Shown here: positions 11,634-21,497 of the stretch, piece after piece | Numbering within the stretch: the first letter of the stretch is position 1 | How the letters are laid out: each line of letters opens with the position of its first letter | Assembly: GCA_000010565.1 (NCBI GenBank) | Contig: AP009389.1 | Span: 1 to 64,000 of the forward strand | DNA from: Pelotomaculum thermopropionicum SI | GTDB lineage: Bacteria; Bacillota; Desulfotomaculia; Desulfotomaculales; Pelotomaculaceae | Direction: 5' to 3' | Length of the DNA stretch: 64,000 bases | The notes under the pieces: model-generated | What the model was told of the DNA's origin: nothing | Database searches by the model: none | What the model saw: only the letters and a program-made list of their open reading frames with translations | Made by a program: the position numbers and the translations under genes

Positions 11634-12518
11634 ATGGTTGAGAAAGGGACCTGGACTGTTAAAAAAGGCCTGGCAGAGATGTTAAAGGGCGGCGTGATCA
11701 TGGACGTTACCACTCCGGAGCAGGCCAAGATAGCGGAGGAAGCCGGAGCCTGCGCCGTTATGGCCTTGGAAAGGGTTCCGGCAGATATCCGGGCGGCCGG
11801 GGGAGTTGCCAGGATGGCCGACCCGGCGGTAATCCTGCGCATTATGGATGCGGTCACCATCCCGGTGATGGCAAAGGCCCGCATCGGCCATTTTGTCGAA
11901 GCGCAGATCCTCGAGGCCCTGGGCGTCGATTACATTGACGAAAGCGAAGTGCTCACTCCTGCAGACGAAACCCATCACATCGACAAACATGCCTTCAGGG
12001 TTCCCTTTGTGTGCGGCGCCAGAAACCTGGGCGAGGCGCTGAGGAGGATTGGCGAGGGGGCGGCCATGATCCGGACCAAGGGCGAGCCCGGCACTGGCAA
12101 TGTGGTCGAGGCCGTAAGGCACATGCGGATGATGATGAGCGAAATACGCCGCGTTCAGAATATGCCCAGGGAGGAACTGATGGCGGCGGCCAAGGAAATG
12201 GGCGCACCCTACGAGCTTCTGGTGCAGGTTGCCGAACTGGGGCGCCTGCCGGTGGTGAACTTTGCGGCGGGCGGCATTGCCACCCCGGCCGACGCGGCGC
12301 TGATGATGCAGCTCGGAAGCGACGGAATATTTGTCGGTTCAGGCATATTCAAATCCAAGGATCCGGTTGCCCGCGCCAGGGCAATAGTAGCCGCCACAAC
12401 CCATTACAACGACCCGCAGGTCCTGGCGGAAGTATCCAAAGACCTGGGCGAGGCCATGCCGGGGCTGGAGATAGCAACCATTGCCGCCGAACAACGGATG
12501 CAGGACCGTGGGTGGTAA
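11634..12518 (+). CDS. pdxS: Pyridoxal 5'-phosphate synthase, PdxS subunit
   Basis: PdxS joins ribose 5-phosphate, glyceraldehyde 3-phosphate and ammonia into pyridoxal phosphate (DXP-independent route). From ATG 11634 the product is 294 residues, the normal length. Family motifs are present: [20 protein letters not shown] with the conserved aspartate near 25, AKARIGH with the substrate lysine near 82, and [19 protein letters not shown] with the second lysine near 150. The phosphate-binding [19 protein letters not shown] lies near 215. A TTG at 11619 is also in frame but would overlap the ribosome site. The glutaminase partner pdxT follows. Confidence 0.96.
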   Translation: MVEKGTWTVKKGLAEMLKGGVIMDVTTPEQAKIAEEAGACAVMALERVPADIRAAGGVARMADPAVILRIMDAVTIPVMAKARIGHFVEAQILEALGVDYIDESEVLTPADETHHIDKHAFRVPFVCGARNLGEALRRIGEGAAMIRTKGEPGTGNVVEAVRHMRMMMSEIRRVQNMPREELMAAAKEMGAPYELLVQVAELGRLPVVNFAAGGIATPADAALMMQLGSDGIFVGSGIFKSKDPVARARAIVAATTHYNDPQVLAEVSKDLGEAMPGLEIATIAAEQRMQDRGW

Positions 12519-12659
12519 GGCCGTTCCCGGTTGAAGAAGATCTTTTTAAGGAGTTCAACGGGGAAGTTTACCCAGAAAGGCCGGGGCAGCCGGCCTGCAT
12601 TAATTAAACGGAGATTTGGGCTGTAGATCAGGTCCCGTTTTAAGAAAGGAAGTTTTCGA

Positions 12660-13250
12660 ATGAAGGTAGGGGTTCTGGCCCTGCAGGGGGCCTTCAGAGA
12701 GCATCAGAAAGTTCTTGCCGCCTGTGGAGCGGAGTCGGTCCAGGTGAGAAAGCCGGAGCAACTGGAGGATATCTCGGCCCTGGTTATCCCGGGAGGCGAG
12801 AGCACCACAATAGGGAAGCTCCTGCTTGAATTCAACCTTTTTGAACCGCTGGTAAAGCTCGGACAGGGCGGCCTGCCCGTATTCGGCACCTGCGCCGGGA
12901 TGATCCTGCTGGCCAGGGAGATAGCCGGTTCCGGACAACCCCGCCTGGGTCTCATGGACATATCCGTGGAACGCAACGCCTTCGGCCGACAGGTGGAAAG
13001 CTTTGAGGCCGATCTGGACATCCCGGTCCTCGGGGAGGAGCCCTTCCGGGCGGTTTTTATCCGGGCGCCGTACATTATCGAGGCCGGCGGCGGTGTAGAG
13101 GTGCTGGCCAGGTTCGGGGAAAAAATCGTCATGGCGCGCCAGGGCAGGTGCCTGGCGGCCGCCTTTCACCCGGAGCTGACCGGCGATCTGCGCATTCACC
13201 GCTATTTTCTGGAAAAGTGCGTCCGGGCCGGGCAGAACTGCAAAGGCTGA
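12660..13250 (+). CDS. pdxT: Pyridoxal 5'-phosphate synthase glutaminase subunit PdxT
   Basis: PdxT hydrolyses glutamine and channels ammonia to PdxS; twelve copies of each form the complex. The 196-residue product has the class I amidotransferase features: PGGESTT near 45-51, the nucleophile cysteine in GTCAGM near 78, and the histidine/glutamate pair in FHPELT near 170. The ribosome site GAAAGGAAG precedes the ATG. It follows pdxS after 141 bp; that gap contains a hairpin AGGCCGG/CCGGCCT (about 12577-12597) but no T run, so read-through is likely. Confidence 0.96.
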   Translation: MKVGVLALQGAFREHQKVLAACGAESVQVRKPEQLEDISALVIPGGESTTIGKLLLEFNLFEPLVKLGQGGLPVFGTCAGMILLAREIAGSGQPRLGLMDISVERNAFGRQVESFEADLDIPVLGEEPFRAVFIRAPYIIEAGGGVEVLARFGEKIVMARQGRCLAAAFHPELTGDLRIHRYFLEKCVRAGQNCKG

Positions 13251-13329
13251 TTTTATTAAATCTTGTGAATAGATTTTCATTGCCTGTACCTATTGCAAAC
13301 GGGTATTACATGTAGTAATATTAAAAAAC

Positions 13330-13650
13330 GAGGATAAACGTCGGTTAAAAAGGGTTTATCCGGCCGGACAGGTTCCGCAAGAATAAAGAGCGTCACCGAC
13401 GGAAACCCGGTGAAGGGGTAAAGTAGTCCGCTGCAGGCCTTTCAGAGAGCCGGTGGTTGCTGCGAACCGGCAGGAGCAGATGGATGAAACAGGCTCCCCG
13501 GAGGGGGCTTGCTGAAAGCAGCAGTAGGCAGGCACGGGCGCCTTCCGTTAACACAGGCCAAAGAGGGCCGGATCGGTTCCGGCCAAGAAGGGTGGCACCG
13601 CGGGAGCAACCTCTCGTCCCTGTTTGGGGGCGGGGGGTTCAGTATTTTCT
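13330..13650 (+). promoter_or_regulatory. T-box riboswitch leader (probably serine-responsive)
   Basis: A T-box leader senses uncharged tRNA and switches between terminator and antiterminator. Seen: the highly conserved T-box sequence AAGGGTGGCACCGCGGGAGC at 13589-13608 followed by AACCTCTCGTCCCT, and the stem I distal motif AGAGAGCCGGTGGTTGCTGC at about 13443-13462. The specifier-loop flanks are AGTA (near 13423) and GAA (near 13485), closed by GTCC/GGAT and CTGC/GCAG pairs. A separate perfect hairpin GGATAAAC/GTTTATCC lies at its 5' edge. I could not read the specifier triplet with confidence by eye. Serine is inferred from the genes downstream (aminotransferase, serA, and serS further on). 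Confidence 0.88.
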
Positions 13651-13697
13651 GGCTTTTTTGTTTAATTTTGTTTTTTGAGAAGGGGGAAATCAGGCAA

Positions 13698-14852
13698 ATG
13701 CAGGACAAGGAATATTTGATGATTCCGGGCCCAACACCCGTGCCGCCGGCGGTATACGCGGCCATGTCCAGGCCGGTCGGCGGGCACAGGACGGACGAAT
13801 TTGCCCGCCTGTACATGCGCATTGTCGAAAAGCTCAAGAAAGTTTTTCAGACCGAAAACGACGTTTTTGTCCTCACCAATTCCGGCACGGGGGCGCTGGA
13901 GACCGCCGTTGCCAACACCGTCAGCCCCGGCGACAAGGCCCTGGCCCTGATAACCGGCAATTTCGGCGAGCGTTTTGCGGCCATAGCCAGGGCTTACGGT
14001 GCCGAATTGATCGAGCTGAATTTCGGCTACGGTAATGACGTTGACCTGAAGGCAGTGGAGGAGAAGTTAAACGAGCACCCCGACATCAAGGTTGTGCTGG
14101 CAACCCAAAACGAGACTTCCACCGGCGTATGCAACGACATTGCCGGCATTGGCGCCCTGGTGGCCAGGACGCCGGCACTGCTGCTGGTGGACGGCGTAAG
14201 CGGGGTGGGTGCCATTGAAATCAAGGTGGACGAATGGGGCGTGGACATTCTCTGCACGGCCTCCCAGAAGGCCTTTATGCTTCCTCCCGGGCTGGCCATG
14301 GTCAGCGTCAGCGAGAAGGCCTGGCAGGTGGTTAACGGCAACCGGTCGCCGCGCTTTTATTTCAGCCTGCCGGCCTGCAAAAAGGTTTACGGCAAGTGGA
14401 ACACCCCTTATACTCCCAGCGTGACCCTGTTTTACGGCCTTGAGGCAGCCCTGGACATGATGCTGGCCGAAGGCCTGGACAACGTTTACGCGCGCCACGC
14501 CCTGCTGGCCAGGGCCACCCGTGCCGCCGTCAGGGCGCTCGGGCTTAAGCTTCTGGCGGAGGACCGGTGCGCCTCCAACGCCCTTACCGCCGTATGGGGC
14601 CCGGAAGGGGTTGCGGCCGATGAACTCCGGAAGATAATTAAAAAGCAGTACGGCGTGGCCTTTGCCGGCGGGCAGGGGGACGTGAAGGGCAAGATATTCC
14701 GCATTGCCCACATGGGCTTTTCTGATAAAATGGACGTGATCATTGCCATCAGCGCGCTGGAAATGGCCCTGGCCCAGACGGGCTACCCGGTTCAGCTCGG
14801 CGCCGGGGTAAAGGCGGCGCAGGAAGTTTTCTTGGGGAGGGAGCAAAAATGA
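13698..14852 (+). CDS. Class V aminotransferase (serine/alanine-glyoxylate type)
   Basis: A 384-residue PLP enzyme of the alanine-glyoxylate/serine-pyruvate aminotransferase family (PucG-like). The motifs are MIPGPTPVPP at the start, TNSGTGALE near 65 for phosphate contact, LLVDGVSGVGA near 155 with the PLP aspartate, and the Schiff-base lysine in TASQKAFMLPPG near 195. The start at ATG 13698 has AAGGGGGAA upstream; the frame stays open further up, but that part is T-box leader. It overlaps serA by four bases (ATGA), so the two are translationally coupled. With serA under a T-box it may act in serine/glycine interconversion or as the phosphoserine-pathway transaminase; the exact amino donor is not decided. 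Confidence 0.9.
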   Translation: MQDKEYLMIPGPTPVPPAVYAAMSRPVGGHRTDEFARLYMRIVEKLKKVFQTENDVFVLTNSGTGALETAVANTVSPGDKALALITGNFGERFAAIARAYGAELIELNFGYGNDVDLKAVEEKLNEHPDIKVVLATQNETSTGVCNDIAGIGALVARTPALLLVDGVSGVGAIEIKVDEWGVDILCTASQKAFMLPPGLAMVSVSEKAWQVVNGNRSPRFYFSLPACKKVYGKWNTPYTPSVTLFYGLEAALDMMLAEGLDNVYARHALLARATRAAVRALGLKLLAEDRCASNALTAVWGPEGVAADELRKIIKKQYGVAFAGGQGDVKGKIFRIAHMGFSDKMDVIIAISALEMALAQTGYPVQLGAGVKAAQEVFLGREQK

Positions 14853-16429
14853 AGGTGCTGGTGCTTGACGGAGTAGAAGAGGAGGGCTTGAAGGCTTTAA
14901 GGCAGGAACCGGGCATTCAGGTGGATGTAAAGGATAAAATGAGCGAGGACGAACTGGTTGCCGCCATCGGGGATTATGACGGGATTATCGTGCGGAGCGC
15001 CACCAAGGTGACCGCCAGGATCATAGAGAAGGCCGCCCGGCTGAAGGTGGTGGGGCGCGCCGGCGTGGGCGTCGACAACATTGACGTGCCCGCTGCAACG
15101 GCGCGGGGCATTCTGGTAGTCAACGCGCCGGAAGGCAACACCCTGGCCGTGGCGGAACACACCATAGCCATGATGCTCTCCTTGGCCCGCAACATTCCCC
15201 AGGCCAACGCCTCCCTCCGGGCCGGCAAATGGGACAAAAAATCGTTCATGGGGGTCGAATTGAGGGGCAAGGTGCTTGGCGTAATCGGCCTGGGACGGAT
15301 CGGCTCGGCGGTGGCCAAGCGGGCCCAGGGAATGGAAATGAAGGTGGTGGCCTACGATCCCTATATAAATGAAGAAAAAGCCGGCCTGCTCGGCGTAACC
15401 TTGCTGTCCCTGGAAGAACTTTTGAAACAGGCCGACTTCATTACCGTCCACCTGCCGCTGACCAGGGAATCAAAGTACATGCTGGGCGAAAAAGCCTTCA
15501 GCCTGATGAAAGACGGGGTCAGGATCATCAACTGCGCCCGGGGCGGGGTGGTCGATGAGCAGGCCCTGTATAACGCCATGAAGTCCGGCAAGGTGGCCGG
15601 GGCCGCCCTGGACGTTTTTGAGAAAGAGCCGAACACCGACAGCCCGCTTTTTGAATTCAAGAATTTTATCGCCACTCCCCACCTGGGTGCCTCCACCCAG
15701 GAGGCCCAGCTCAGCGTGGCCACCGACGTGGCCAGGGAGGTGGTGGCCGCCTTAAAGGGAGAGCTGGTCAAAAACGCCGTCAACATACCTTCGGTCAGCC
15801 CGAAAGTGCTGGCTGTAATCAAGCCGTACCTTTCGCTGGCGGAGAAAATGGGCAAGTTTGCCGCCCAGGTCATTTGCGGGCGGGTTAACAAGATCGAAGC
15901 CACCTACAGCGGCGACCTGGCCGGCCAGGAGGTCTCGCCCCTTACCACTGCCATTTTAAAGGGGTTTTTGGATTCAATCCTGCAGGAGATGGTAAACTTT
16001 GTGAACGCCCCGCTGCTGGCCAAAAAGCGCGGCATTAACGTTATTCAGAGGCAGGAGACAGAAGAGGCGGACTATGCCAACCTGATTACCGTAAAGGTTA
16101 AGTCCGATCAGGAGGAGATTTCGGTAGCAGGCACAATTTTCGGCAAGGTAGACCAGCGCATCGTTTCAATTGACGGCTATCACGTGGACGCGGTGCCGGA
16201 GGGGCACATGCTGTATATTCCGCACATCGACAAGCCGCGCATAATCGGCCCGGTCGGCAACCTGATCGGTACCCACAACATCAACATTTCCGGGATGCAG
16301 GTAGGCCGCAAGGTAATTGGCGGCAAGGCGGTAATGCTGCTGAATATCGATTCGCCGGTGCCGGAGGAAACCATGGCGGAAATCGCCAAAATCGACGGGG
16401 TGCTGGGAGTAAAAAGCGTCAGCATATGA
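14849..16429 (+). CDS. serA: D-3-phosphoglycerate dehydrogenase
   Basis: SerA oxidises 3-phosphoglycerate with NAD+ as the first step of serine synthesis. The 526-residue product is the long form. A substrate domain is split around a Rossmann domain (GLGRIGSAVAKRAQ near 148, NCARGGVVDEQAL near 227, and the catalytic histidine in TPHLGAST near 275). An intervening domain (about 320-450) and a C-terminal ACT domain (about 453-526) that usually binds serine for feedback control follow. It overlaps the aminotransferase gene by ATGA and is followed by a strong terminator. Confidence 0.96.
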   Translation: MKVLVLDGVEEEGLKALRQEPGIQVDVKDKMSEDELVAAIGDYDGIIVRSATKVTARIIEKAARLKVVGRAGVGVDNIDVPAATARGILVVNAPEGNTLAVAEHTIAMMLSLARNIPQANASLRAGKWDKKSFMGVELRGKVLGVIGLGRIGSAVAKRAQGMEMKVVAYDPYINEEKAGLLGVTLLSLEELLKQADFITVHLPLTRESKYMLGEKAFSLMKDGVRIINCARGGVVDEQALYNAMKSGKVAGAALDVFEKEPNTDSPLFEFKNFIATPHLGASTQEAQLSVATDVAREVVAALKGELVKNAVNIPSVSPKVLAVIKPYLSLAEKMGKFAAQVICGRVNKIEATYSGDLAGQEVSPLTTAILKGFLDSILQEMVNFVNAPLLAKKRGINVIQRQETEEADYANLITVKVKSDQEEISVAGTIFGKVDQRIVSIDGYHVDAVPEGHMLYIPHIDKPRIIGPVGNLIGTHNINISGMQVGRKVIGGKAVMLLNIDSPVPEETMAEIAKIDGVLGVKSVSI

Positions 16430-16440
16430 GGTGCGAAAAG

Positions 16441-16478
16441 ACCGGGGCGGCCCGCGGCAGGCGCCCCGGTTTGTTTTA
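16441..16478 (+). terminator. Terminator after serA
   Basis: Nine-base perfect stem ACCGGGGCG (16441-16449) / CGCCCCGGT (16462-16470) followed by TTGTTTT. Confidence 0.85.
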
Positions 16479-16503
16479 CAAACCACTGCCTGTATAGTAT
16501 AAT
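16475..16503 (+). promoter_or_regulatory. Sigma-A promoter of serS
   Basis: TTTACA (16475-16480), 17 bp, TATAAT (16498-16503). It overlaps the tail of the serA terminator, so serS appears to be transcribed separately from the T-box-controlled pair. Confidence 0.8.
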
Positions 16504-16540
16504 AAAAAAGTTAAACGGCAAAAGAGGCATATTTTGTTAG

Positions 16541-17833
<1,293 letters not shown>

Positions 17834-17864
17834 GATTTCACGGGGCCCAGGAGGATTACATAGA

Positions 17865-18701
17865 ATGTCCGCACCGGTAATTGACTTTCACATTCATCCT
17901 GTTGCTTACGAAAGTTACTGCACTTCTGCCGCGGAATGGATAAAAGAGCGCCAGTCGGTACAGGACTGGCCTGGTTTTATTAAAAGATACGAGGACCCTG
18001 CCGTTTTTTCCGCCTTTCTGGCCGAAAACGGCGTGGACTACGGCGTTGTCCTGGCTGAACTGACCCCGGTGACCACCGGCATCTGCACCAACGAATATGT
18101 ACTGGAGTTCTGCCGCGGCCGGGAAAAGCTCATACCGTTTGCCAGCATCAACCCTTATACAACCGAGGGAGGTGCCGTCGGCAAAGAGGCAAGGCGCCTT
18201 CTGGAAAAAGGCTTTCGCGGGATCAAGCTGTATCCCACCTACCAGTACTTCTATCCCAACGACCGCATGCTGTACCCTCTTTATGCCGCGGCCGAGGAGG
18301 CAGGCGTGCCGGTAATGGTTCATACAGGCTCCTCTGTGTTCAAGGGCTCGCGGCTGAAGTACGGCGACCCTCTCTTTCTGGACGATGTGGCGGTGGACTT
18401 CCCCGGCCTGAGAATTCTCATTGTGCACAGCGGACGGGGCCTGTGGTATAATAACGCCTTTTTCCTGGCGCGGCTGCACGAAAATGTTTACATGGAAATA
18501 GCCGGCCTGCCGCCGCAAAAGCTTCTGGATTATTTCCCCGAGCTGGAGCGCAATGCCGGCAAGATTGTTTTTGGTTCCGACTGGCCCGGCGTGGCCAGCA
18601 TAAAAGCCAATATTGAAACGATCAGAAACCTTCCCTTAAGCGAGGAAACCAAGGAAAAGATTCTAGGCGGCAACGCTGCCGGGATACTGGGCATAAAATA
18701 A
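17865..18701 (+). CDS. Amidohydrolase family 2 (TIM-barrel metal-dependent hydrolase)
   Basis: A 278-residue amidohydrolase_2 type protein. The metal-binding start IDFHIHP (residues 5-11), a central GIKLYPTYQYF, HTGSS near 150, the histidine in LIVHSGRG near 182 and the late aspartate in FGSDWPG near 243 form the expected TIM-barrel metal site. Members include uracil-5-carboxylate-type decarboxylases and lactonases; the substrate here is not predictable. The ribosome site AGGAGG precedes ATG 17865. It follows serS by 31 bp and may share its transcript. Confidence 0.85.
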   Translation: MSAPVIDFHIHPVAYESYCTSAAEWIKERQSVQDWPGFIKRYEDPAVFSAFLAENGVDYGVVLAELTPVTTGICTNEYVLEFCRGREKLIPFASINPYTTEGGAVGKEARRLLEKGFRGIKLYPTYQYFYPNDRMLYPLYAAAEEAGVPVMVHTGSSVFKGSRLKYGDPLFLDDVAVDFPGLRILIVHSGRGLWYNNAFFLARLHENVYMEIAGLPPQKLLDYFPELERNAGKIVFGSDWPGVASIKANIETIRNLPLSEETKEKILGGNAAGILGIK

Positions 18702-18784
18702 GGCGGAACAAATCAAACCGCATTTTGCGGAAGGATTTTGCCCCGAAAAACCGCACGCGGCTTATAAACGGGCTGGGGCCTTTA

Positions 18785-18813
18785 TTGACACTGGATGTGA
18801 TCTGTGTTAGACT
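18785..18813 (+). promoter_or_regulatory. Promoter of the tRNA-Ser pair
   Basis: TTGACA (18785-18790), 17 bp, TAGACT (18808-18813), about 77 bp before the first tRNA. The -35 is perfect and the -10 is a 4/6 match. Confidence 0.65.
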
Positions 18814-18889
18814 TTATTATGCCCCGAGTGCTGCAATCAGGCAGGAACTCAGCGGCCCAGGCAGCCTGCTAATTGCTGGCGGTTGATGA

Positions 18890-18979
18890 GGAGGGGTGTC
18901 CGAGCGGTTTAAGGAGGCGGTCTTGAAAACCGTTGGGCTCTTGCGGGTCCCGTGGGTTCGAATCCCACCCCCTCCGCCA
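18890..18979 (+). tRNA. tRNA-Ser(TGA)
   Basis: A class II tRNA with acceptor GGAGGGG paired to CCCCTCC, anticodon loop CTTGAAA with anticodon TGA, a long variable arm as required for serine, T arm CGTGGGTTCGAATCCCAC and an encoded CCA. It reads UCA and related codons. Confidence 0.96.
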
Positions 18980-19005
18980 TGTGCAAATTATGCAAGCCGT
19001 TTAAC

Positions 19006-19100
19006 GGAGAGTTGGCCGAGTAGGCTGAAGGCGCTCGCCTGCTAAGCGAGTATACGGGAATAAACCTGTATCGAGGGTTCGAATCCCTCACTCTCCGCCA
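19006..19100 (+). tRNA. tRNA-Ser(GCT)
   Basis: A class II tRNA with acceptor GGAGAGT paired to ACTCTCC, anticodon GCT in the loop TGCTAAG, a long variable arm, T loop TTCGAAT and encoded CCA. It reads AGC/AGU codons and lies 26 bp after the tRNA-Ser(TGA) gene. Confidence 0.96.
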
Positions 19101-19108
19101 GAAAATGT

Positions 19109-19148
19109 AAAAGGCGCTTCTTATCTGGAAGCTGCCTTTTTATTTTTT
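19109..19148 (+). terminator. Terminator of the tRNA-Ser pair
   Basis: Stem AAAAGGC-GCTTC (19109-19120) / GAAGC-T-GCCTTTT (19128-19140) with one bulged T, followed by TATTTTTT. Confidence 0.82.
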
Positions 19149-19175
19149 AAAGAATATTGGTTAACAAAATTTTTG

Positions 19176-19204
19176 TTGACAAAGGATATTTGGCCCTTTA
19201 AAAT
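19176..19204 (+). promoter_or_regulatory. Sigma-A promoter of the acd-etf-fix operon
   Basis: TTGACA (19176-19181), 17 bp, TAAAAT (19199-19204). Immediately downstream (about 19206-19226) is an imperfect inverted repeat with TTGAA and TTCAA half-sites, a possible operator. The MarR-family gene at the far end of the operon is one candidate for binding it, which is only an inference. Confidence 0.75.
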
Positions 19205-19395
19205 TTGAATTGAAAACAATTTCAAGAACATTAAGGCATTACGGGAATAAGAGCCCCTTAAAGGCAAACTTGCCTGGGGGCGTGCGGGCGGATGAGAGCG
19301 CTTTAAGGGGGGGGTGAGTCCCGGCTTAAATGAGCGGAGTTACCGGCCGGTTATCTGTTTGCGGCGATTATTTTTAAACAGGAGGAGATAGCCAT
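19205..19395 (+). promoter_or_regulatory. Structured 5' leader of the acd operon
   Basis: About 190 bases of untranslated leader. A perfect ten-base stem CCCCTTAAAG (19254-19263) / CTTTAAGGGG (19301-19310) encloses a small hairpin GGCAA-AC-TTGCC (about 19264-19274) and a G-rich segment. It does not match any riboswitch consensus I can recall. It ends in the ribosome site AGGAGGAG before the acd start. Confidence 0.5.
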
Positions 19396-20535
19396 ATGAA
19401 CTTCAAGCTAACCGAAGAACAAGAATTAGTGCGCGCCAGCGTAAGAGAATTTTGCCAGAAGTACGTAGAGCCCATAGCCGACAAAGTAGACCAGGAAGCA
19501 TACTTTCCGATGGAGACCGTAAAGAAGCTGGCCGAGCAAGAGTGGACCGGCATACCCTATCCCGTCGAGTACGGCGGTGCCGGGTCAGACTATCTGACCT
19601 ACATCATCGTGCTTGAAGAGCTGTCCCGGGCCTGCGCCACCACCGGGTTTACCCTGGAGTGCCACACCTCATTAGCCAGTTATCCCATATACAAGTACGG
19701 CACCGAAGAGCAGAAGAAGAAGTGGCTGGTGCCCATGTGCAAGGGCGAGATATTAGGGTCATTTGCCCTGACCGAGCCCGGGGCCGGCACCGACGCAGCT
19801 TCCGGCCAGAGCACCGCAGTGCTGGTCGGTGACGAGTACGTATTAAACGGCACCAAGATGTTCATATCCAACGCGCCGGTAGCCGGAGTGCTGGTAATAT
19901 TCGCATCCACCGACAAGAGCAAGGGAGCCAAAGGCATAAGCGCATTCATCGTACCCGCCGATGCGCCCGGGCTGCAGATCGGCAAGCACCTGAACAAGAT
20001 GGGCATTCGCGGTTCCCTCACCGCCGAAGTAATCATGAAAGACTGCCGCATACCCAAAGAAAACCTTTTAGGCAAAGAAGGCGAAGGTTTCAAGATTGCC
20101 ATGTCCACCCTGGACGGCGGGCGGATCGGGATAGCCGCCCAGGCGCTGGGGATAGCCCAGGCCGCTTTAGACGAGTCAATTTCATACTCCAAAGAGAGAG
20201 TGCAGTTTGGCAAACCGATCAGTTCCTTCCAGGCCATCCAGTGGATGATCGCCAACATGGCCACCGACGTTGAAGCCGCGAGGTTTTTGACCTACTACGC
20301 CGCCTGGTGTTACGACCAGGGGAGGCCCTACAGCAAAGAAGCCGCCATGGCCAGGCTGTTCGCCTCCGAGTGCGCCGCCAGGCACACCAACAGAGCAGTG
20401 CAGATTCACGGCGGCATCGGTTACATCAAAGGGCACAAAGTCGAGCGGCTGTACCGCGACGCCAAGATCACCGAGATTTACGAAGGTACCAACGAAGTGA
20501 TGAGGATGGTCATAGCCGGCAACCTGCTGCGGTAG
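19396..20535 (+). CDS. Acyl-CoA dehydrogenase (short-chain/butyryl-CoA type)
   Basis: A 379-residue FAD enzyme that introduces a 2,3-double bond into acyl-CoA and passes electrons to electron-transfer flavoprotein. Seen: FALTEPGAGTDA near 135 (FAD/substrate signature), the core helices, and a C-terminal IHGGIGYIKGHKVERLYRDA leading to the catalytic glutamate in IYEGTNEV near 366. Length and motifs match short-chain or butyryl-CoA dehydrogenases; substrate chain length is not decided. ATG 19396 has AGGAGGAG upstream. Genes for both ETF subunits, an ETF:quinone-type oxidoreductase and a ferredoxin-like protein follow in the same direction. Confidence 0.94.
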   Translation: MNFKLTEEQELVRASVREFCQKYVEPIADKVDQEAYFPMETVKKLAEQEWTGIPYPVEYGGAGSDYLTYIIVLEELSRACATTGFTLECHTSLASYPIYKYGTEEQKKKWLVPMCKGEILGSFALTEPGAGTDAASGQSTAVLVGDEYVLNGTKMFISNAPVAGVLVIFASTDKSKGAKGISAFIVPADAPGLQIGKHLNKMGIRGSLTAEVIMKDCRIPKENLLGKEGEGFKIAMSTLDGGRIGIAAQALGIAQAALDESISYSKERVQFGKPISSFQAIQWMIANMATDVEAARFLTYYAAWCYDQGRPYSKEAAMARLFASECAARHTNRAVQIHGGIGYIKGHKVERLYRDAKITEIYEGTNEVMRMVIAGNLLR

Positions 20536-20574
20536 GCAAGACAACATAGCGGCTTTGTTGCTTCACATAGACCA

Positions 20575-20667
20575 CCAGGGGAAAATAAGGCAGAGAGACA
20601 GAGGACCAAAGTCAGGCCTTTCCACAAGATAGGCGGCGAGTAAGTCCCCCGTCTCTGCCTTCCCTGG
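20575..20667 (+). other. Long intercistronic hairpin between acd and etfB
   Basis: Within the 171-bp gap, CCAGGG (20575-20580) plus AAGGCAGAGAGAC (20587-20599) can pair with GTCTCTGCCTT (20651-20661) plus CCCTGG (20662-20667). This forms a long stem with two internal bulges and a loop of about 50 bases. No T run follows, so it is more likely an mRNA-processing or stability element than a terminator. Confidence 0.55.
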
Positions 20668-20706
20668 GGATACAAGAGAGCAATTAAAAAACAGGAGAGG
20701 CGAGAC

Positions 20707-21480
20707 ATGCTCAAGATCATCGCTTGTTTCAAGTGGGTAATAGACGAACAAGACATAAGAGTCGACCAGAAGAGCCGCGAGCTCATAATGGAGCGAGTAG
20801 GCTACAAGATCAGCGACTACGACCGCAACGCCATTGAAGAAGCCGTGCGGCAGCAGGAAGCCCACGGCGGCAGCGTGGTGGCCGTGACAGTAGGGCCGCC
20901 CGGCGCCAGGCAGAGCTTAAAAGACGCCCTGTCCCGCGGGCCCGAGCGGGCGTGGTTTATCAGCGATCCATCCTTTGCCGCGCTCGAGCCGTCCCAGACC
21001 GCCGCCATACTGGCAGAAGCCATAAAAACGAAAGGCGAGTTCGACCTGATTATCTGCGGCGAAGGTTCCAGCGACCTGTACGCCCAGCAAGTCGGGCCCG
21101 CCCTGGCCCAGCGGCTCGGCATACCCTGCGCCACCTACGTTAACAAAGTGACCTTAGAGCCCGGCGAGAAGAAGCTCACAGCCGAGCGCAAGCTTGACGA
21201 CGGCATAGAGACAGTAAGCATCCAACTGCCCGCGCTCATAACGGTGCTGCCCGACATCAACACACCCCGGATACCCAGTTTAAAGCAGGTTTTAGGAGCC
21301 GCCAAGAAGCCCGTAGAAGAGATCAAGAAGAGCGACTTAGGGCAGGACTTTCAGCCGCGCCTTGAGACCATAAGCATTTTAGGAGCGACCATGGAGCGGC
21401 GCCGTTTGAAGTACAGCGCCGAGGCAGCCGACATCAAGGCCGTGGTAGACGCATTGTTGAAAGAAGGAGTAATAGCATAA
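20707..21480 (+). CDS. etfB: Electron-transfer flavoprotein beta subunit (EtfB/FixA)
   Basis: EtfB pairs with EtfA to carry electrons from acyl-CoA dehydrogenase. The 257-residue product starts MLKIIACFKWVIDEQDIRVD and contains the beta-subunit signature segment around ERKLDDGIETVSIQLPALIT near 165, with IPSLKQVLGAAKKPV after it. The ribosome site AGGAGAGG precedes ATG. With FixC- and FixX-like partners downstream, this ETF could belong to a FixABCX-type system, some of which bifurcate electrons; that function is inferred. Confidence 0.94.
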   Translation: MLKIIACFKWVIDEQDIRVDQKSRELIMERVGYKISDYDRNAIEEAVRQQEAHGGSVVAVTVGPPGARQSLKDALSRGPERAWFISDPSFAALEPSQTAAILAEAIKTKGEFDLIICGEGSSDLYAQQVGPALAQRLGIPCATYVNKVTLEPGEKKLTAERKLDDGIETVSIQLPALITVLPDINTPRIPSLKQVLGAAKKPVEEIKKSDLGQDFQPRLETISILGATMERRRLKYSAEAADIKAVVDALLKEGVIA

Positions 21481-21497
21481 GGAGTTGGTCATAGAAC

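Noticed and set aside
13509-13697. N-terminal extension of the class V aminotransferase
   Set aside because: This open stretch is the T-box leader, including the conserved T-box sequence; the ribosome site is at about 13681.
19205-19395. Known riboswitch class in the acd leader
   Set aside because: I compared it in mind with cyclic-di-GMP, THF, FMN and cobalamin consensus cores and none matched; kept only as an unassigned structured leader.
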